64,000 nucleotides of DNA, taken from positions 329,501-393,500 of the forward strand of contig JAWRVZ010000111.1 of assembly GCA_037043235.1 (NCBI GenBank). The letters are read 5' to 3'. Made by a program: the position numbers and the translations under genes. Of the stretch, positions 48,685 to 59,251 are shown in pieces. The notes under the pieces are model-generated. The model was not told where the DNA came from. It saw only the letters and a list, made by a program, of their open reading frames with translations, and ran no database searches. Within the stretch, counting starts at the first letter, position 1; the number at the start of each line of letters is the position of its first letter. The DNA is from Rhodeus uyekii (lineage: Eukaryota; Chordata; Actinopteri; Cypriniformes; Acheilognathidae).

Positions 48685-49418
48685 CATACATATACATATA
48701 TATCCAATCCTTATATCCAAATGACTCAAAAATAATATTCATATATTCAAATGAATCAAAATATATATATATATATATTAATTAAATGTATCTAGCATTT
48801 CTTAAACACAGATGTTTTAAAAAGGATACAGTCAACATCCACACACCAGACGGCACCGGTGTGTCCATTATAAGTACCAAGCCTTTCTCCATTGACAGAA
48901 TACCAAACATTCGCAATCTAAAATGACATAAGAATGTTTTGTTTGTAAAACATAATAATAATAGTAGTAACAATAGTGCATTTGTTTTACATGTCTAAAA
49001 ACATAATCCCACCTACAAAAAAAGTTAGTTTATCACTTACTGGATCCTTGGCTACTGAGAACAAGAGATCTCCCTCTCTGTTGTATTTGATCTGAGTGAT
49101 GGACCTCTCATGGCCCTGCAGAAGGATGGGTTTCTATAGGAAATATAAAGCATGTTTAATATTCATGACATAATACAAATATTAACTGAAGTTACGCTGG
49201 ACTGCCTTGCTGTAAGTGTTCTCGCTCTTCCTCATATCGTCTTAACACAGGTGACGCTACAGTGATTACTGTAATGATACTTCACAATCATGAACAATAT
49301 TTGGCCAAATGTAAAACTTAGCATATGTTAGCTAATGAAGAAGAAGAGGTTAATCCACAAACGGTACGTATGAAATACATTTAATAGCTGAAGTAATACG
49401 TAGACGTATGCTTACCAT
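40295..49418 (-). CDS. eif3i: Eukaryotic translation initiation factor 3 subunit I, 11 exons
   Basis: Minus-strand exons in order: 49418-49416, 49133-49041, 48917-48830, 48555-48490, 45645-45496, 45407-45280, 43424-43314, 43228-43139, 43025-42952, 42852-42760, 40376-40295. They join to 978 nt, 325 aa, the exact length of human EIF3I. The protein starts MKPILLQGHERSITQIKYN and is a seven-bladed WD40 propeller, with GH...WD-type repeats such as GHTGAVWCVD and GSADNSCRLWD. The last blade is GHFGPINCVAFHPDGKSYSSGG, ending DFELEA. It is a cytosolic scaffold subunit of eIF3 that binds eIF3b and eIF3g. The first coding exon contributes only the ATG. Introns 4, 6 and 10 are swollen by transposons, making most of the 9-kb span. 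All splice sites are GT/AG. Confidence 0.97.
40797..41155. mobile_element. Pogo/Tigger-like MITE, complete, in eif3i intron 10
   Basis: The termini are CAGTAATCCC(TTG) and, inverted, CAGTAATCCC(TCG). TA flanks both ends (40795-40796 and 41156-41157). It is 359 bp and non-coding. A 5'-end fragment of the same subfamily is at 56678-56835 in txlna. Confidence 0.88.
41497..42521 (+). mobile_element. hAT element with BED-finger remnant, in eif3i intron 10
   Basis: The termini are TAGGGATGTGC and GCACATCCCTA, with a perfect 8-bp duplication GTAGCCAA (41489-41496 and 42522-42529). It is 1025 bp. Near 42100-42245 the plus strand encodes a BED-zinc-finger-like piece (YFKVEGDKLICQM, then TGSEHNHINHRHG), typical of the N-terminus of ZBED/hAT transposases. 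One expected finger cysteine pair is degraded and the RNase H catalytic domain is missing. Confidence 0.88.
43779..44420 (+). pseudogene. L2 LINE reverse-transcriptase fragment
   Basis: About 180 codons of open frame (43779-44330) include the RT catalytic Asp pair in YADDTQ. A gap follows and the last 11 codons of the ORF appear out of register. The endonuclease domain and fingers are absent, so it is a dead copy. Confidence 0.8.
44467..44918. mobile_element. piggyBac-like MITE with TTAA target
   Basis: The ends are CCCTTTCGCACGTA and TACGTGCGAAAGGG, a perfect 14-bp inverted repeat. TTAA lies on each side (44463-44466 and 44919-44922), the strict target of piggyBac transposases. It is 452 bp and non-coding. 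It is inserted in the L2 LINE and itself carries a pogo-like insert. Confidence 0.9.
44721..44845. mobile_element. Pogo/Tigger-like mini-element nested in the piggyBac MITE
   Basis: It runs from CAGTAAAACCTCGG to AATTTACTG, flanked by TA (44719-44720 and 44846-44847). The core TTTACGAGTTTAATTCGTTC and GAGCGAGCTCGTAAACC is shared with the element at 34840. Confidence 0.75.
46090..48045. repeat. 1.95-kb complex repeat with internal direct repeats, in eif3i intron 4
   Basis: Near its outer edges lie GGGGCCAAGCAC (46125-46136) and its inverse GTGCTTGGCCCC (48022-48033). A direct repeat of about 450 bp occurs twice with a period near 715 bp (about 46450-46900 and 47165-47620). It shares AAAATGGCCGATATGGGAAA, TAGGGGGCAGAGCGC, CGTTGCGGAGATATAGCCT and TTTTAATAACTTTTTGTC. 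The right end has two tandem 56-bp units (about 47924-48036), each with the hairpin GCACCTTCGGTGC. There is no transposase. It looks like a non-autonomous element or composite satellite; the superfamily is unknown. Confidence 0.7.
48630..48682. repeat. TA microsatellite in eif3i intron 3
   Basis: Long alternating TA tracts with small interruptions. A second tract lies at 48763-48778. Confidence 0.85.
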
Positions 49419-49560
49419 TATCGCCGGTTTCGTATGGGCAGAATATGATCGAATTATATTTCAATCTGCCGTAGAAAAACAGAGTACGCGGTACGCGTGC
49501 TCAACTGCGCCCGGTTAGAAACGGAAGAGACTGATTTCACTTCCGGTACAGACAAAAACA
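49419..49560 (-). promoter_or_regulatory. eif3i: eif3i promoter / 5' UTR
   Basis: An ETS-type site CCGGAAGTG on the minus strand (49538-49546) and GC-rich DNA without TATA precede the start codon. This is the usual design of a housekeeping promoter. Confidence 0.45.
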
Positions 49561-50230
49561 GGTTCCAGTTGAATACTAAACTATTCTAACGTTCCGGTAA
49601 CGGAATATGAGAATAGAAAGAGAATTTTGTTAGCGCTGGTTTCGTAAAATGGTAATATATGGGCAATTTAAAAAAGTTTTTTTTGTTTTATTATTATATG
49701 TCTCGCATAGGTACTTGTCATAAACAGACACTAAAATTACCATGCATTAAAATAAACACAGACACAATTAATGCACAATATAAATCATCATTTTAAAGTT
49801 CTGTATTTAAAAACAGAACCCTCTTAAGGTTCCAACTTTTAATCTTAGGCCAAAATTATACGTTATTATCCTGTGACATCAGCTGATCAGTAATGAAAAC
49901 AAAAAAACACATTTTAACTTTCTTAGTATTTTAATTCGCAAATAATGTATACAGGGAGTGAGAAAACAACAACAAATCTTTGGTAACTTCTATAATGGGA
50001 ATGTCAAATTTAAAGAATGACTGGCAAATGAATGTCCAGCAAATAAGATTTTCAAAATTATGAATTTCACACAAATACTGGTTGACAAACATTTTTTTTT
50101 TTAAACAGAAAACCTAAACCTGTTCAATAACCTTGACTGGAATGATACACGGGAGAGTTTACATTACTTGATGCACTTCACGCTCGACACTATAACTTTT
50201 GAACTCCTTTCAGAATGGTAATGAAAGAGC
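49561..50230. other. Spacer between eif3i promoter and txlna 3' end
   Basis: AT-rich and non-coding. It may include distal txlna 3' UTR. Confidence 0.45.
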
Positions 50231-50234
50231 TCAC

Positions 50235-50240
50235 TTTATT
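50235..50240 (-). terminator. txlna: Candidate txlna polyadenylation signal
   Basis: AATAAA on the minus strand, about 1.07 kb after the txlna stop codon. Other AATAAA-like sites exist further on (e.g. 49685-49690), so the end of the 3' UTR is uncertain. Confidence 0.35.
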
Positions 50241-51263
50241 TGACGTAAATGCACTCAACACACAAAAGAAAAAAAGAAATAAGAGTGCTGAAATTTGCTG
50301 ACATCTCAGAACTAAGTCACTTTGTGTCAAAAATACATTCATTACTCAGCATGTCAGTGCTTTGCTCACACGCTAAACACTGAGTTGACATGAACAGAGC
50401 TAGAATTGCATAGTGTTCTTATTTAATCGAATGAAGTTGGTTCAACCGTTTTAGTTAAACATTTTATAAGCCACTAATGCAAACAGCCATGTGATCAGTA
50501 ACTTAATATGAAAACTGTCCAAACTGAATGAAATCCCTCAGAGATAATGACATCATTTAAGTACACAGAAGTCAATGGAATGAGTATCTAGAATACTTGG
50601 ATATATTATCTTAAAGAAACTAGTGGCATTTAAAGACGGTGTAAATTTCAGTTAAAAATATGTGAATTTCAAGTGTTGTGCAAAAGCATAAAGAAATTGA
50701 GGTTCAGATTAGATGAACCTTAAACTCAAAACAATGTTAGTCTTAAACTGTACGTCTACATTTCTAAACTCTGAGAAGTGATGAATAATAAACCATACAT
50801 TCTTTGATGATTTGTAGGATTTTATAGGAAATAAAAATAAAAGAGTGGTTGGGAAGTGCACAAGCAGATTTAACCTAATAAAACAACTTAAGGCGAGAAA
50901 TTAAATAAAAAATACCCAAGTAAAAGAATTTCCCTCAATTATAACAATCCGTCTGTTAAGATTCTCTACGGTGTTTTTTCAGCCAAACTGAAACGAGACA
51001 AGCATTTAGTGGACAAACACTGAGCATTCCAAGACAGCAGCAACATCCATGCCCCTCTAAATGTAAATATGGAATTTTCTCAGGAATAAAGTGGGATAAA
51101 GCAAGCCACATAAAAACCAAAGAGTATAAACGCAGCATAGAAATCATGTTGAAGGCACAATCTTCCCTGATACAATGAAAACCCCCAAAAGTAGACGAGT
51201 CAGCATGTCTGTCACAGACGCTGACTGCTGATGGAGGGTTGGGGGTCTGGTAGAGGTGGGAAG

Positions 51264-51283
51264 GATTGTGTGTGTGTGTGTGC
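51264..51283. repeat. GT microsatellite in txlna 3' UTR
   Basis: A TG dinucleotide run just past the stop codon (minus-strand CA). Low-complexity ORFs on both strands arise from it. Confidence 0.8.
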
Positions 51284-51310
51284 GTCCTGGCCCCCCAGAG
51301 ACAGCAAGAC

Positions 51311-54300
51311 TCAATCCTGAGTCGAACACGCCTCTCTGTGACTCTCGGCCTCCAGATCTGGACCACAGTGGCACGCCGGGCTACAAGACGTTTGTGGAGT
51401 CTCTGGGACGTTCAGATGAACAGGGCTGCCCTCTTCCGAGTCTATCGCTTCTGGTGGTGACTCCGTCTCTGTTTCTGGCCTAGTCTCAACACCCGTGGAG
51501 ACTCCCTGAACCTTCTTACTCAGCTCATTACGCTCTATCTGTAATGCACGACAGAGCTTTTCCAGTCGCTGCACCTTCACCTGCAGGCTTTCAAACTCCT
51601 TGTCTCTTAGCGTTTTCTACAGCGGACAACAGAGAGAAACATATAAAACTAAAATTGAACGCTTTTAAACAGTTACCCGTATAACAAAATTTTAACTTTT
51701 AGCTTTATAGGCCCTGATATACTTCAAGCAAAACTGTAGAATGTAGAAACTAGTGTGACGTCATTTTGAAAAAACAAAGTTTGTTTGGAGTTATAGGAGT
51801 TTAAAACAGTTTTCCAAAGCAAAATTTCCAGAAAAGTTTGCTCTAGCTCAGGGGTGGGCAGACTATTTGTCTCGCGGGCCACATTGGTTTCTTAAAATTG
51901 ACAGAGGGGCCGTGGTGAAGGTCGTACCTGTGCATTTACTTATAAGAAATCCTAGAAAACCTGTATAAAGTATAGTTTGGTCTTAAATCACTCGACTGGG
52001 ACACGTGAAATTACAACAAAACAACATTAATACAATTTAATCGACAGAAAAACCATAACATGCAATGTGACTGAATCGTATCTTTGCCTCAGCTCTAGAT
52101 TGACAATCACAGGCGTCCAATCACAACTGACCTCTGGGAAAAAGGGAACTAACCAATGACGTTTGATGTTACTATTACAAGAGCAAGCCCTGCCCCACGA
52201 CTGACAAAAATAGCAGTCGAGAGCGGGCAAATGTTCACGCGTGCGCAGATCAGATGTCACACGCGCGCGAGTGATTAAAATGAGCTCGCGGGTACCCATA
52301 TTTATGTGTAGCTCAGAGGAGGTTTAATACAGGTTCGGCGGGCCGGATATGGCCCGCGGGCAGTAGTTTGCCCACCCCTGCTCTAGCTGGTGAACCCCCT
52401 TGAGTACGTGAGAAAACGTGACGGATCATTTCTTCTGTTAAGTCCATTGAGGTCAGACTTCCACCACTACAAACACACTGGAGAGATGCTTTATAGAAAT
52501 TGAAGCTGTAATTTAACCAAAAGGGAAACTGCCACTATTTCATATTTAATACTATAAAGCTGCTTGCTTTAAAGCAATCTACTGGATGAAGTGCTCTATA
52601 AATAAATGTAATGCGACTTGACTGGAGTGCTAAATTGCAGCATGTTTATATACATTCATCTAAACATCGCTCTCAAGAGCACGGGTGGCATTGAGATGTT
52701 CGCTGACAGTATTTCGAATATAATTTTATCCAAAGTGGAGAACAAAAAATAACTTAACTGTGAGTATATCAGGGCCTTAACTGTCAAAGATCTGAATATA
52801 ACAATCACCTCCTCTGCCATCTCCAGCAGAGCTTTGTTACTGCTCTCCCATCGTGATCTATACATGGTTGTTTCCTTCTCCAGCTTCTTAATCTTCTTGG
52901 TCATCTGCAGCATGATACAACAACAGATTAAAGCACCTTTCAATACATTTGTAACGACGCCCAAGACGATCCACATTCTACACATGAATACAGGTCTTGC
53001 TGACTAACAGAGTCGTTGTAGGAGTGTGAGCTCCACAACATCCACTAATCACTATTAAATAGTCATTTACCTTTTCCATCTCTTGTTTGAATGTTGTGAA
53101 CACCTCGTTGCTTTTGGAAAGAGTGTTTTGAAACTCTTCAAACTTCTCGGTGTACAATGAGAGCTAAAAAAGACAAAATAAAGACATTTTAGCTTCAGAT
53201 TTACTCGAGTCAAAACACTCAAGAAACAGTAACAAAATATTCTGAGTGGCGCATTGCATTACGGTCTCCCTGAATTTTTTTGTTTGAAAATTATCAGGAA
53301 GGGTGCTCGACTCGGCATTCCTCACACAACGTGAGCTGCGACTGAATGAGGAGCATCAATGCTTGCTGCACAATTTATTCCGAAAAATAATACAATGTCT
53401 GCAAGCTCGTACAACAGCAAAAATCACGTGCCCTGAAATCAGTCTAACATGCTGAATTTGGTGCTCAAGAACCATTTCTGATGTTACCAATTAATAATGA
53501 ATACAGTTTTTGCTGCTTAAATATTTGTGGAAGCTGTGATAGACTAGGTTTTGGATTCTTTGATGAACAAGAACAGCATTTATTTGAAATAGAAGTCATT
53601 TGATCAATTTAATGCATCCCTGAGTAAAAGTTGACATTTCTTTCCAAAAACACTACTAAAATGGGGTTACCCTATAAATGTGTGAATAAGATCAGATCTG
53701 GCTTATGCACCTCACCTGCTGTTTCAGATGAACCTCCTGCTGTTTCATGAGCTCATACATCCTCTGAGACTCCGCTGCCTCTTTCAGGAGCTGGAAAAGA
53801 AAGGAGAGAACATAGGATTCTTAATTAGTGACTGGCAGCCCCGTCCAGAGGGCATAAACAAACCAGTGTACATATAGACAGTTACACAGTAAATTTACGG
53901 TACATTCATCCCAACAATTAATACAGAATACATTCGTTTCTGTAACTTCAGCTGACTAAATGTTTGAAGTACTGGGCAAAGGATGTAGAAACTCACAAAG
54001 TCTTTCTCCTTCTGATGACGGTCCTCTGAGTCTTTGAGCAGTGCCTGTGCCTGATGGAGCTTTGCATCTACCAGCTGCTGTTGAAGATCTTTGTGCTTGA
54101 AGACCTTGTCAATATGCTGAGAGAGAAAACAACATTCTTAAGAACAGCAGCTCCTTGTATGAATGTCACTAATAAATAAACAAACGAGTAATAGTACAGA
54201 ATCACAAATACTTCACTTAATATGGCATCACAAACAGTATTGCATTGTTTAAAGCCTAACGAACAGTAGCAGAGATGTTTTCCCCTTTTAACTTCAGTTA

Positions 54301-57300
54301 AAAGGCATTAGAAATGCATGTTCCCTTCGAGAAGTTCTCACTTATCCTCTTTTATTTCCCGAATCTCTCACCTCCTCTCTGAGCTCATACTGCTCAATAA
54401 GTTTCTTTAGTTTGTCAGCCAGCTCCATGTTCTCCTGTCTTAGGTTTGCATTCCGCTCGTTGTGCTGCTCCATCTGAGCTTGGATGTCATTCAGTGTTAA
54501 CTGGAAATGTGAAGTAACTTCCTTCCTTTTCTCCTCCTCCAACCGGGCACGTTGCACACCATCCTCCTGCCAAGTGAAGCAAACATAAATCCATTAATCG
54601 CATTAAAGAAAATATAATGCAACAAGCTTCTGGTTAAGCGAAAAGGGGAGTTGGAGCAGACTGATTAAACAATAATTTGAGCAGGGAGTGGAAACTGCTG
54701 AGGCAGGACACTTCTGAACTTCGTGTTTGTGGTCCCTGCCACATACAAAATCTTATTATAATATAGCTTTTCTGTATGAATAACATATTTAGTTATTTGC
54801 ATTTGCATCAAGTTAATGTACCTTAAGTGTGCGGTTGTGTCTCTGCAATTCTCGACAGAGACTCTCCAGCTTGCTGCGTGCCAGGATGGCCTTGCTGTGC
54901 TCATTTCTTAATTGGTCCTTCTCCTGGATCAGCTGCGTCTGCTTCTTCTGCAGAGACCGCATCTGTTTCTGAGAGTTGCGGTGCTCCTCTAGCTAAAGGA
55001 CACAAAGCAGTACAGGAAAATGTGTATAAATTGTCATTAAACACATCTGTAGTATATAGCGTATGCATTGGGTAATTACAGTGGTAATTGCACGGAGACG
55101 TGAAACATCTTTATAAACACATCACTGAAAAAAGCTCTTAATATGGAAATGTGGGCTTAAATTGCAATGTGTTTCCTAGTATTGTATTAATGCAGACAAG
55201 CTGAAGTCCAGCCAGCTAAAATCACAACACAGGGTCTGCCAAAGGCTGTGAGTCACCATGGTAGCATTAACTGTTATAAATTATTTATCTCTTCACAACT
55301 GGACGTCATTGTTTTTCTTAAATTCATGTACCCTCATAATCTTTAATGAAAATAACGTTCACTGGCATGAGGGCAGGACAAACTGCCACTCGCATGAGAT
55401 CACAAACTACAATGAACCAAAATAAGCCCTGCCCTACATTTGTTTTTGTTTGAGAAATCATTTCAGAAAAGAAAATGTCGGGTTCCATTTCAAGCTTTCT
55501 AACAGTACAAGGGATGTGCGAGACAATAACACTGTTAGTCGACTTGGAAATACTGGTCGTTTACATATTATTTTTGCACATTTAATGTTTTGATTTATAT
55601 TTTTTTACAAAGGCTACATTTAAATGACTAATGTTCAAAAGCAGAAAACAAAATAATTTAATTTTACCCAAGATTTTGCAGAGGGTTCAGAGAAATGTCC
55701 ATTTGAAAGATGAACAAGGTGAGGGAGTATTGTGAAAGGCTACACAAAACCTTTCCATTTTCTTCCATTTCATGTCAAACTACTATATAAGAATAAAGCT
55801 TGCTTATAGGCTTATTACACTACAGGATATGAGAGACATTATGGTATGAAATTTTATATCAGAACAAAGGAGAAACAACTGAATGAACTTTACTTAACAC
55901 ATGAACAGTTGCTATATCAACATCCTAATGAAGAGAATATGATTAAATAATGTGTAGTGTTAAGTACACAAAATGCTTTTCTTGTTACTTTTCAGTTAGA
56001 AAAAAATTGTGCAATATTTCTCTCCTTTATGAAATGAATTGTTGTGCTCATCATTAATCACTACATGAACCTACTTTCAAATTTTTTATCCACAAACTCC
56101 ATTTAAAATGTTAGTAAAAATGTTTGCACCGAAAATGTATTGTTTACCCAAGTATTTTCTACTCAAGTCTTACCAGCTCAGCATACTTCTTACAGAGACC
56201 ACCCAGCTTCTCCTCTGGAGTGCTCAGTGTGTTGAGAGTCTGCATTAGAAGGGTTATCTCCTTGCCTATAATGCACAAGCAGAGAGAGGAATTTGCATAA
56301 AGAATAGGTCTGGGTGCTGGGTAGGTTTACTCTGTCAGATAGGCCTTAACGGAACGCAAGATCACAGATGAGAAAGAAAATGCGTGTAACGGCATTAACG
56401 GCACAGCAGCATAATATTCCTACTGCCGTCTATCTCATTAATGTTAATCAGAGAATTAGAGACAACAAGAAAATGTGTAGCTTTAATAAGGATCTACATT
56501 TCATTTACACAGTGTTATTTTACCTTTGATTACTCAGTTTCTATACCTGAATACAGTTTACCTGAAAACCTTAAAGCACCGAGTACTTCATTAGTATCTT
56601 TGTTACTAAAAACAGCAAAACTTTGGCAGGGAAAGAAAAAAAATGTAATCACTTGCCCAACCGGGCCAGTAGAAATACAGTAATCCCTCGCTAGTTCGCG
56701 GTCTCAGTGCATCACAGATTTTTCAAAAATATTCATCGAAAAATAAAAATTCAAAAACACCGGCAGCCGTATAGCGGAAAGCATAGCTGTATTTATCGTG
56801 ATGCGCGAGAGAAACGGTTTCCCAGGATGCCGTTTCTCACCTGGGAACATAATGTGCACAATATGTTGCCTATGCATTAGAAAAATCATTTATAAACTTA
56901 CACCAACACAGGACAATCCATTAATGTTTCTAAATATGCAACCTGCTCATTGCGACTTAAAATAAAAATACAAAGGTTTAAACCCTTGTTTTCAGTTTGC
57001 AAATTTTGATGTACAGATATTCTTGATCAAGAAATTGCAGTGAATGTAGCATTTCTGTTGTAAAAAAGTGGCCACATATTAATGATCAAGTAAACCTCTG
57101 AATTAAATGTAATTTGGCCAATATTAAACAATGATTTGATCTGCTATAAAGTGTACCTCCACCAGGACGTTACATAAGATAAATGTTTATATAATGTATA
57201 AAAGTGTTGTGCTACGAAAGCATAAGATTACTCGAAAGCATAAGATTGCCTCATTGTTATTAAGTATTTTAAGTAATTTTTAAGGTGTAGGTCTTTGCTT

Positions 57301-57996
57301 ATGTTTATGGTAATAAAACAATCACACAAAAAATTACTCGTTTAATCATCAAAACAATCGAGCGATTACCAAAATTATCCTTAGTGACAGCCTAAAAAAG
57401 AACATTAATAGCAATCCAAAGTTTGTGACATTACTCACTTATGCAAACACATTGACTCACCCAGTCCCTTCACTTTCTTCTTCTCTTGCAGTTTCTTCTG
57501 GTCCTTCTCCATGCATCCGTTGCCATTCAGTTTGGCCTCCTCCTGTTTGCCGTCCTCTTTCTCAGACAGGCCGTTCACCTCCACACCATCAGGCTGACCA
57601 TTGGTCACTGCCACATCCTCGCTGCCAACACCACCGTGCTCATGGCAATAGGTGTTGAGGATGTCCTCCAGCTGTCTGCTCAGCTCCTCAGCCATGTCAC
57701 AGGAAGTAGAAATCGCTCCAGCCTCTGCCACTGAACACAAAGGAACATAGGAGAAGAAATACAGCAACGGAAGTGAATTTTCCACAATAATCATGTGAAT
57801 ACACTAAGGTCTTGTTAGTTAAGAAAACAAACAAAATCAATGTGTCAACTCCCTTACAGCCTTCATCAGTCGGAGTTGTTTTGGATGGAGTGTTGACCGA
57901 CTGCGTTTCAGATTCTTTAGGGCTGTTGGTCATCTCAGATGTAGTGGTGATTTCCTCCGTATGATCTGCACTGCTATCAGCAACTTGATCCTCCAT
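51311..57996 (-). CDS. txlna: Alpha-taxilin, 10 coding exons
   Basis: Minus-strand coding exons: 57996-57858, 57730-57461, 56265-56174, 54992-54822, 54566-54372, 54116-53997, 53790-53716, 53163-53071, 52904-52809, 51616-51311. They give 1557 nt, 518 aa (human 546). The N-terminal ~130 residues are acidic and low-complexity. They contain MAEELSRQLEDILNTYC and end in KKKVKGLGKEITLLMQTLN, conserved in taxilins. Residues about 138-450 are the continuous taxilin coiled coil (KLESLCRELQRHNR, LIEQYELREEHIDKV, EKFEEFQNTLSKS, MYRSRWESSNKALLEM). The C-tail is divergent. Family knowledge: taxilins bind free syntaxins and nascent-polypeptide complex components in vesicle traffic. Exon boundaries lie mostly at phase 0. 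The beta and gamma paralogues lack this N-terminal pattern. It is intact. Confidence 0.96.
51849..52380. mobile_element. hAT MITE family D copy 2, in the last txlna intron
   Basis: The termini are CAGGGGTGGGCAGACTA and, inverted, CAGGGGTGGGCAAACTA. The perfect 8-bp duplication CTCTAGCT (51841-51848 and 52381-52388) flanks 532 bp. It closely matches the copy at 35158-35903 apart from a deletion of about 180 bp after GTGTAGCTC. Confidence 0.93.
53455..53670. mobile_element. MITE family A copy 7, in txlna intron
   Basis: Family blocks include TTTGGTGCTCAAGAACCATT, TGCTGCTTAAATATTTGTGG, TTGATGAACAAGAACAGCAT and TTTATTTGAAATAGAAGTCA. The ends are eroded. Confidence 0.65.
55335..55450. repeat. Dispersed repeat, family B copy 2, in txlna intron
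   Basis: Diverged version of the sequence at 12095-12235 (ATAATCTTTAATGAAAATAA, GAGGGCAGGACAA, CGCATGAGATCACA). Confidence 0.5.
56678..56835. mobile_element. Pogo/Tigger-like MITE, 5' fragment, in txlna intron
   Basis: It begins CAGTAATCCCTCGCTAGTTC after TA. It matches the element at 40797 (CAGATTTTTCAAAAAT, ATTCATCGAAAAATAAAA) and loses similarity near 56835, with no right terminus found. Confidence 0.7.
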
Positions 57997-58492
57997 CTCC
58001 CTTCTCTGATCTACGAACAAATATTAAAAAAGACACCACAGTGCACAATTAAACGACTGCACTATATACAATAGCTTGTTTTGATAGCAATTTAATTGCA
58101 GAATTAAAACAACTCTGCTGTGTAAGAGACTGACAAACGAGGACGACACTTGTTGACTATGTAACTCACTACATAACATTAAAACGCGCTAATCACTAAA
58201 TCCGACTTGAGATTACATTTAGGACAGTCAATCATTAAGTACTCAACAACTGACAGACGTGCATAAAAAGAACATCACGTTACGTTTATCTGACGGTTTA
58301 TAACTGTGAATAAACATTGGAGTATGACTGAGAGCTGTTGCTGTGTAACACCTCGCTCGACTAGTTTAGCAGTCACGGCTAAGCAAACGCACAGTTAAAC
58401 ATCTGCTAACTGACTCGACGCACTCTACAATTTTACAAAACAAACCAACTGAACGTATCTGTGCTTTCAGATAATGGTGTTTAAAATAATAC

Positions 58493-58640
58493 CTGTGTCT
58501 CAGTTAGGTCCAAAAAAGCACTTATGATGTTTGTTACCACTCTTTACCCTTCCCACTGATGCTTCTAACTGACACCGGAAATGCCAGGGTAACATCCGAA
58601 AATGATTGGTCTAAATGTGGCAAACTTCCGGTGTGTTGTA
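58493..58640 (-). promoter_or_regulatory. txlna: txlna leader exon and promoter
   Basis: A donor site (CACAG|GTATT on the minus strand, exon end 58493) pairs with the acceptor before the coding exon at 58010, implying a non-coding first exon starting near 58560. Two ETS-type GGAA sites (CCGGAA near 58574; CTTCCGGTG at 58625-58633) and an inverted CCAAT (GATTGGT, 58604-58610) lie around the likely start. No TATA. Confidence 0.5.
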
Positions 58641-59200
58641 TTATCATTATTATTACTATTATTGTTGTTTTTATTGTTTTATATGTATCGTATTGTACCC
58701 TGGCAGTGGTTTATTATTTATTTATTTGTTTTGTTTTTTATTTGCTTTGAATTATTATTAAAAAGTAATTATTTGGCCGCTGGTGATGGGAGTGGCGTCA
58801 CCCTCTTGGTCATTTGATTCAATTGAACATTTGAACACATTGAACACTTTGCAAAATGATTCACTTTTTCGAATTCGAAGCGCTCGAAAAGCCACAAGCT
58901 AGTGGAACCTGAGGTCAAAAATGCAACGCAAACTCAACAGGCGAAAACACAATAAGCTAAATATTCTATAGGGTTAGAATCATAGATGTGTATACGGTAA
59001 CAATAAATAAATTCTGAAATTAACTAAACCATTTTATAAGTTTAACAGCTGTTTTTATTTTTTATTTTCAATTAAATAAACAATTATTGAACAGCAGTAT
59101 TTTAAAATGTTTCGAAACCAAGCTAACAACGAGTCGTTTGCTGGAATCACGTGACCCGACACAAGAGATTCGCAAATGTTTCAAAGCTTCATGTATCAAA
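58641..59200. other. Spacer between divergent txlna and THAP gene
   Basis: About 0.6 kb of AT-rich sequence lies between head-to-head genes. It may hold shared promoter elements. No exon is seen. Confidence 0.5.
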
Positions 59201-59251
59201 AGCGTTTGCGCCGTCGCCATATTGGACCGGGCAACTCGCTGGAGAAAAAAA

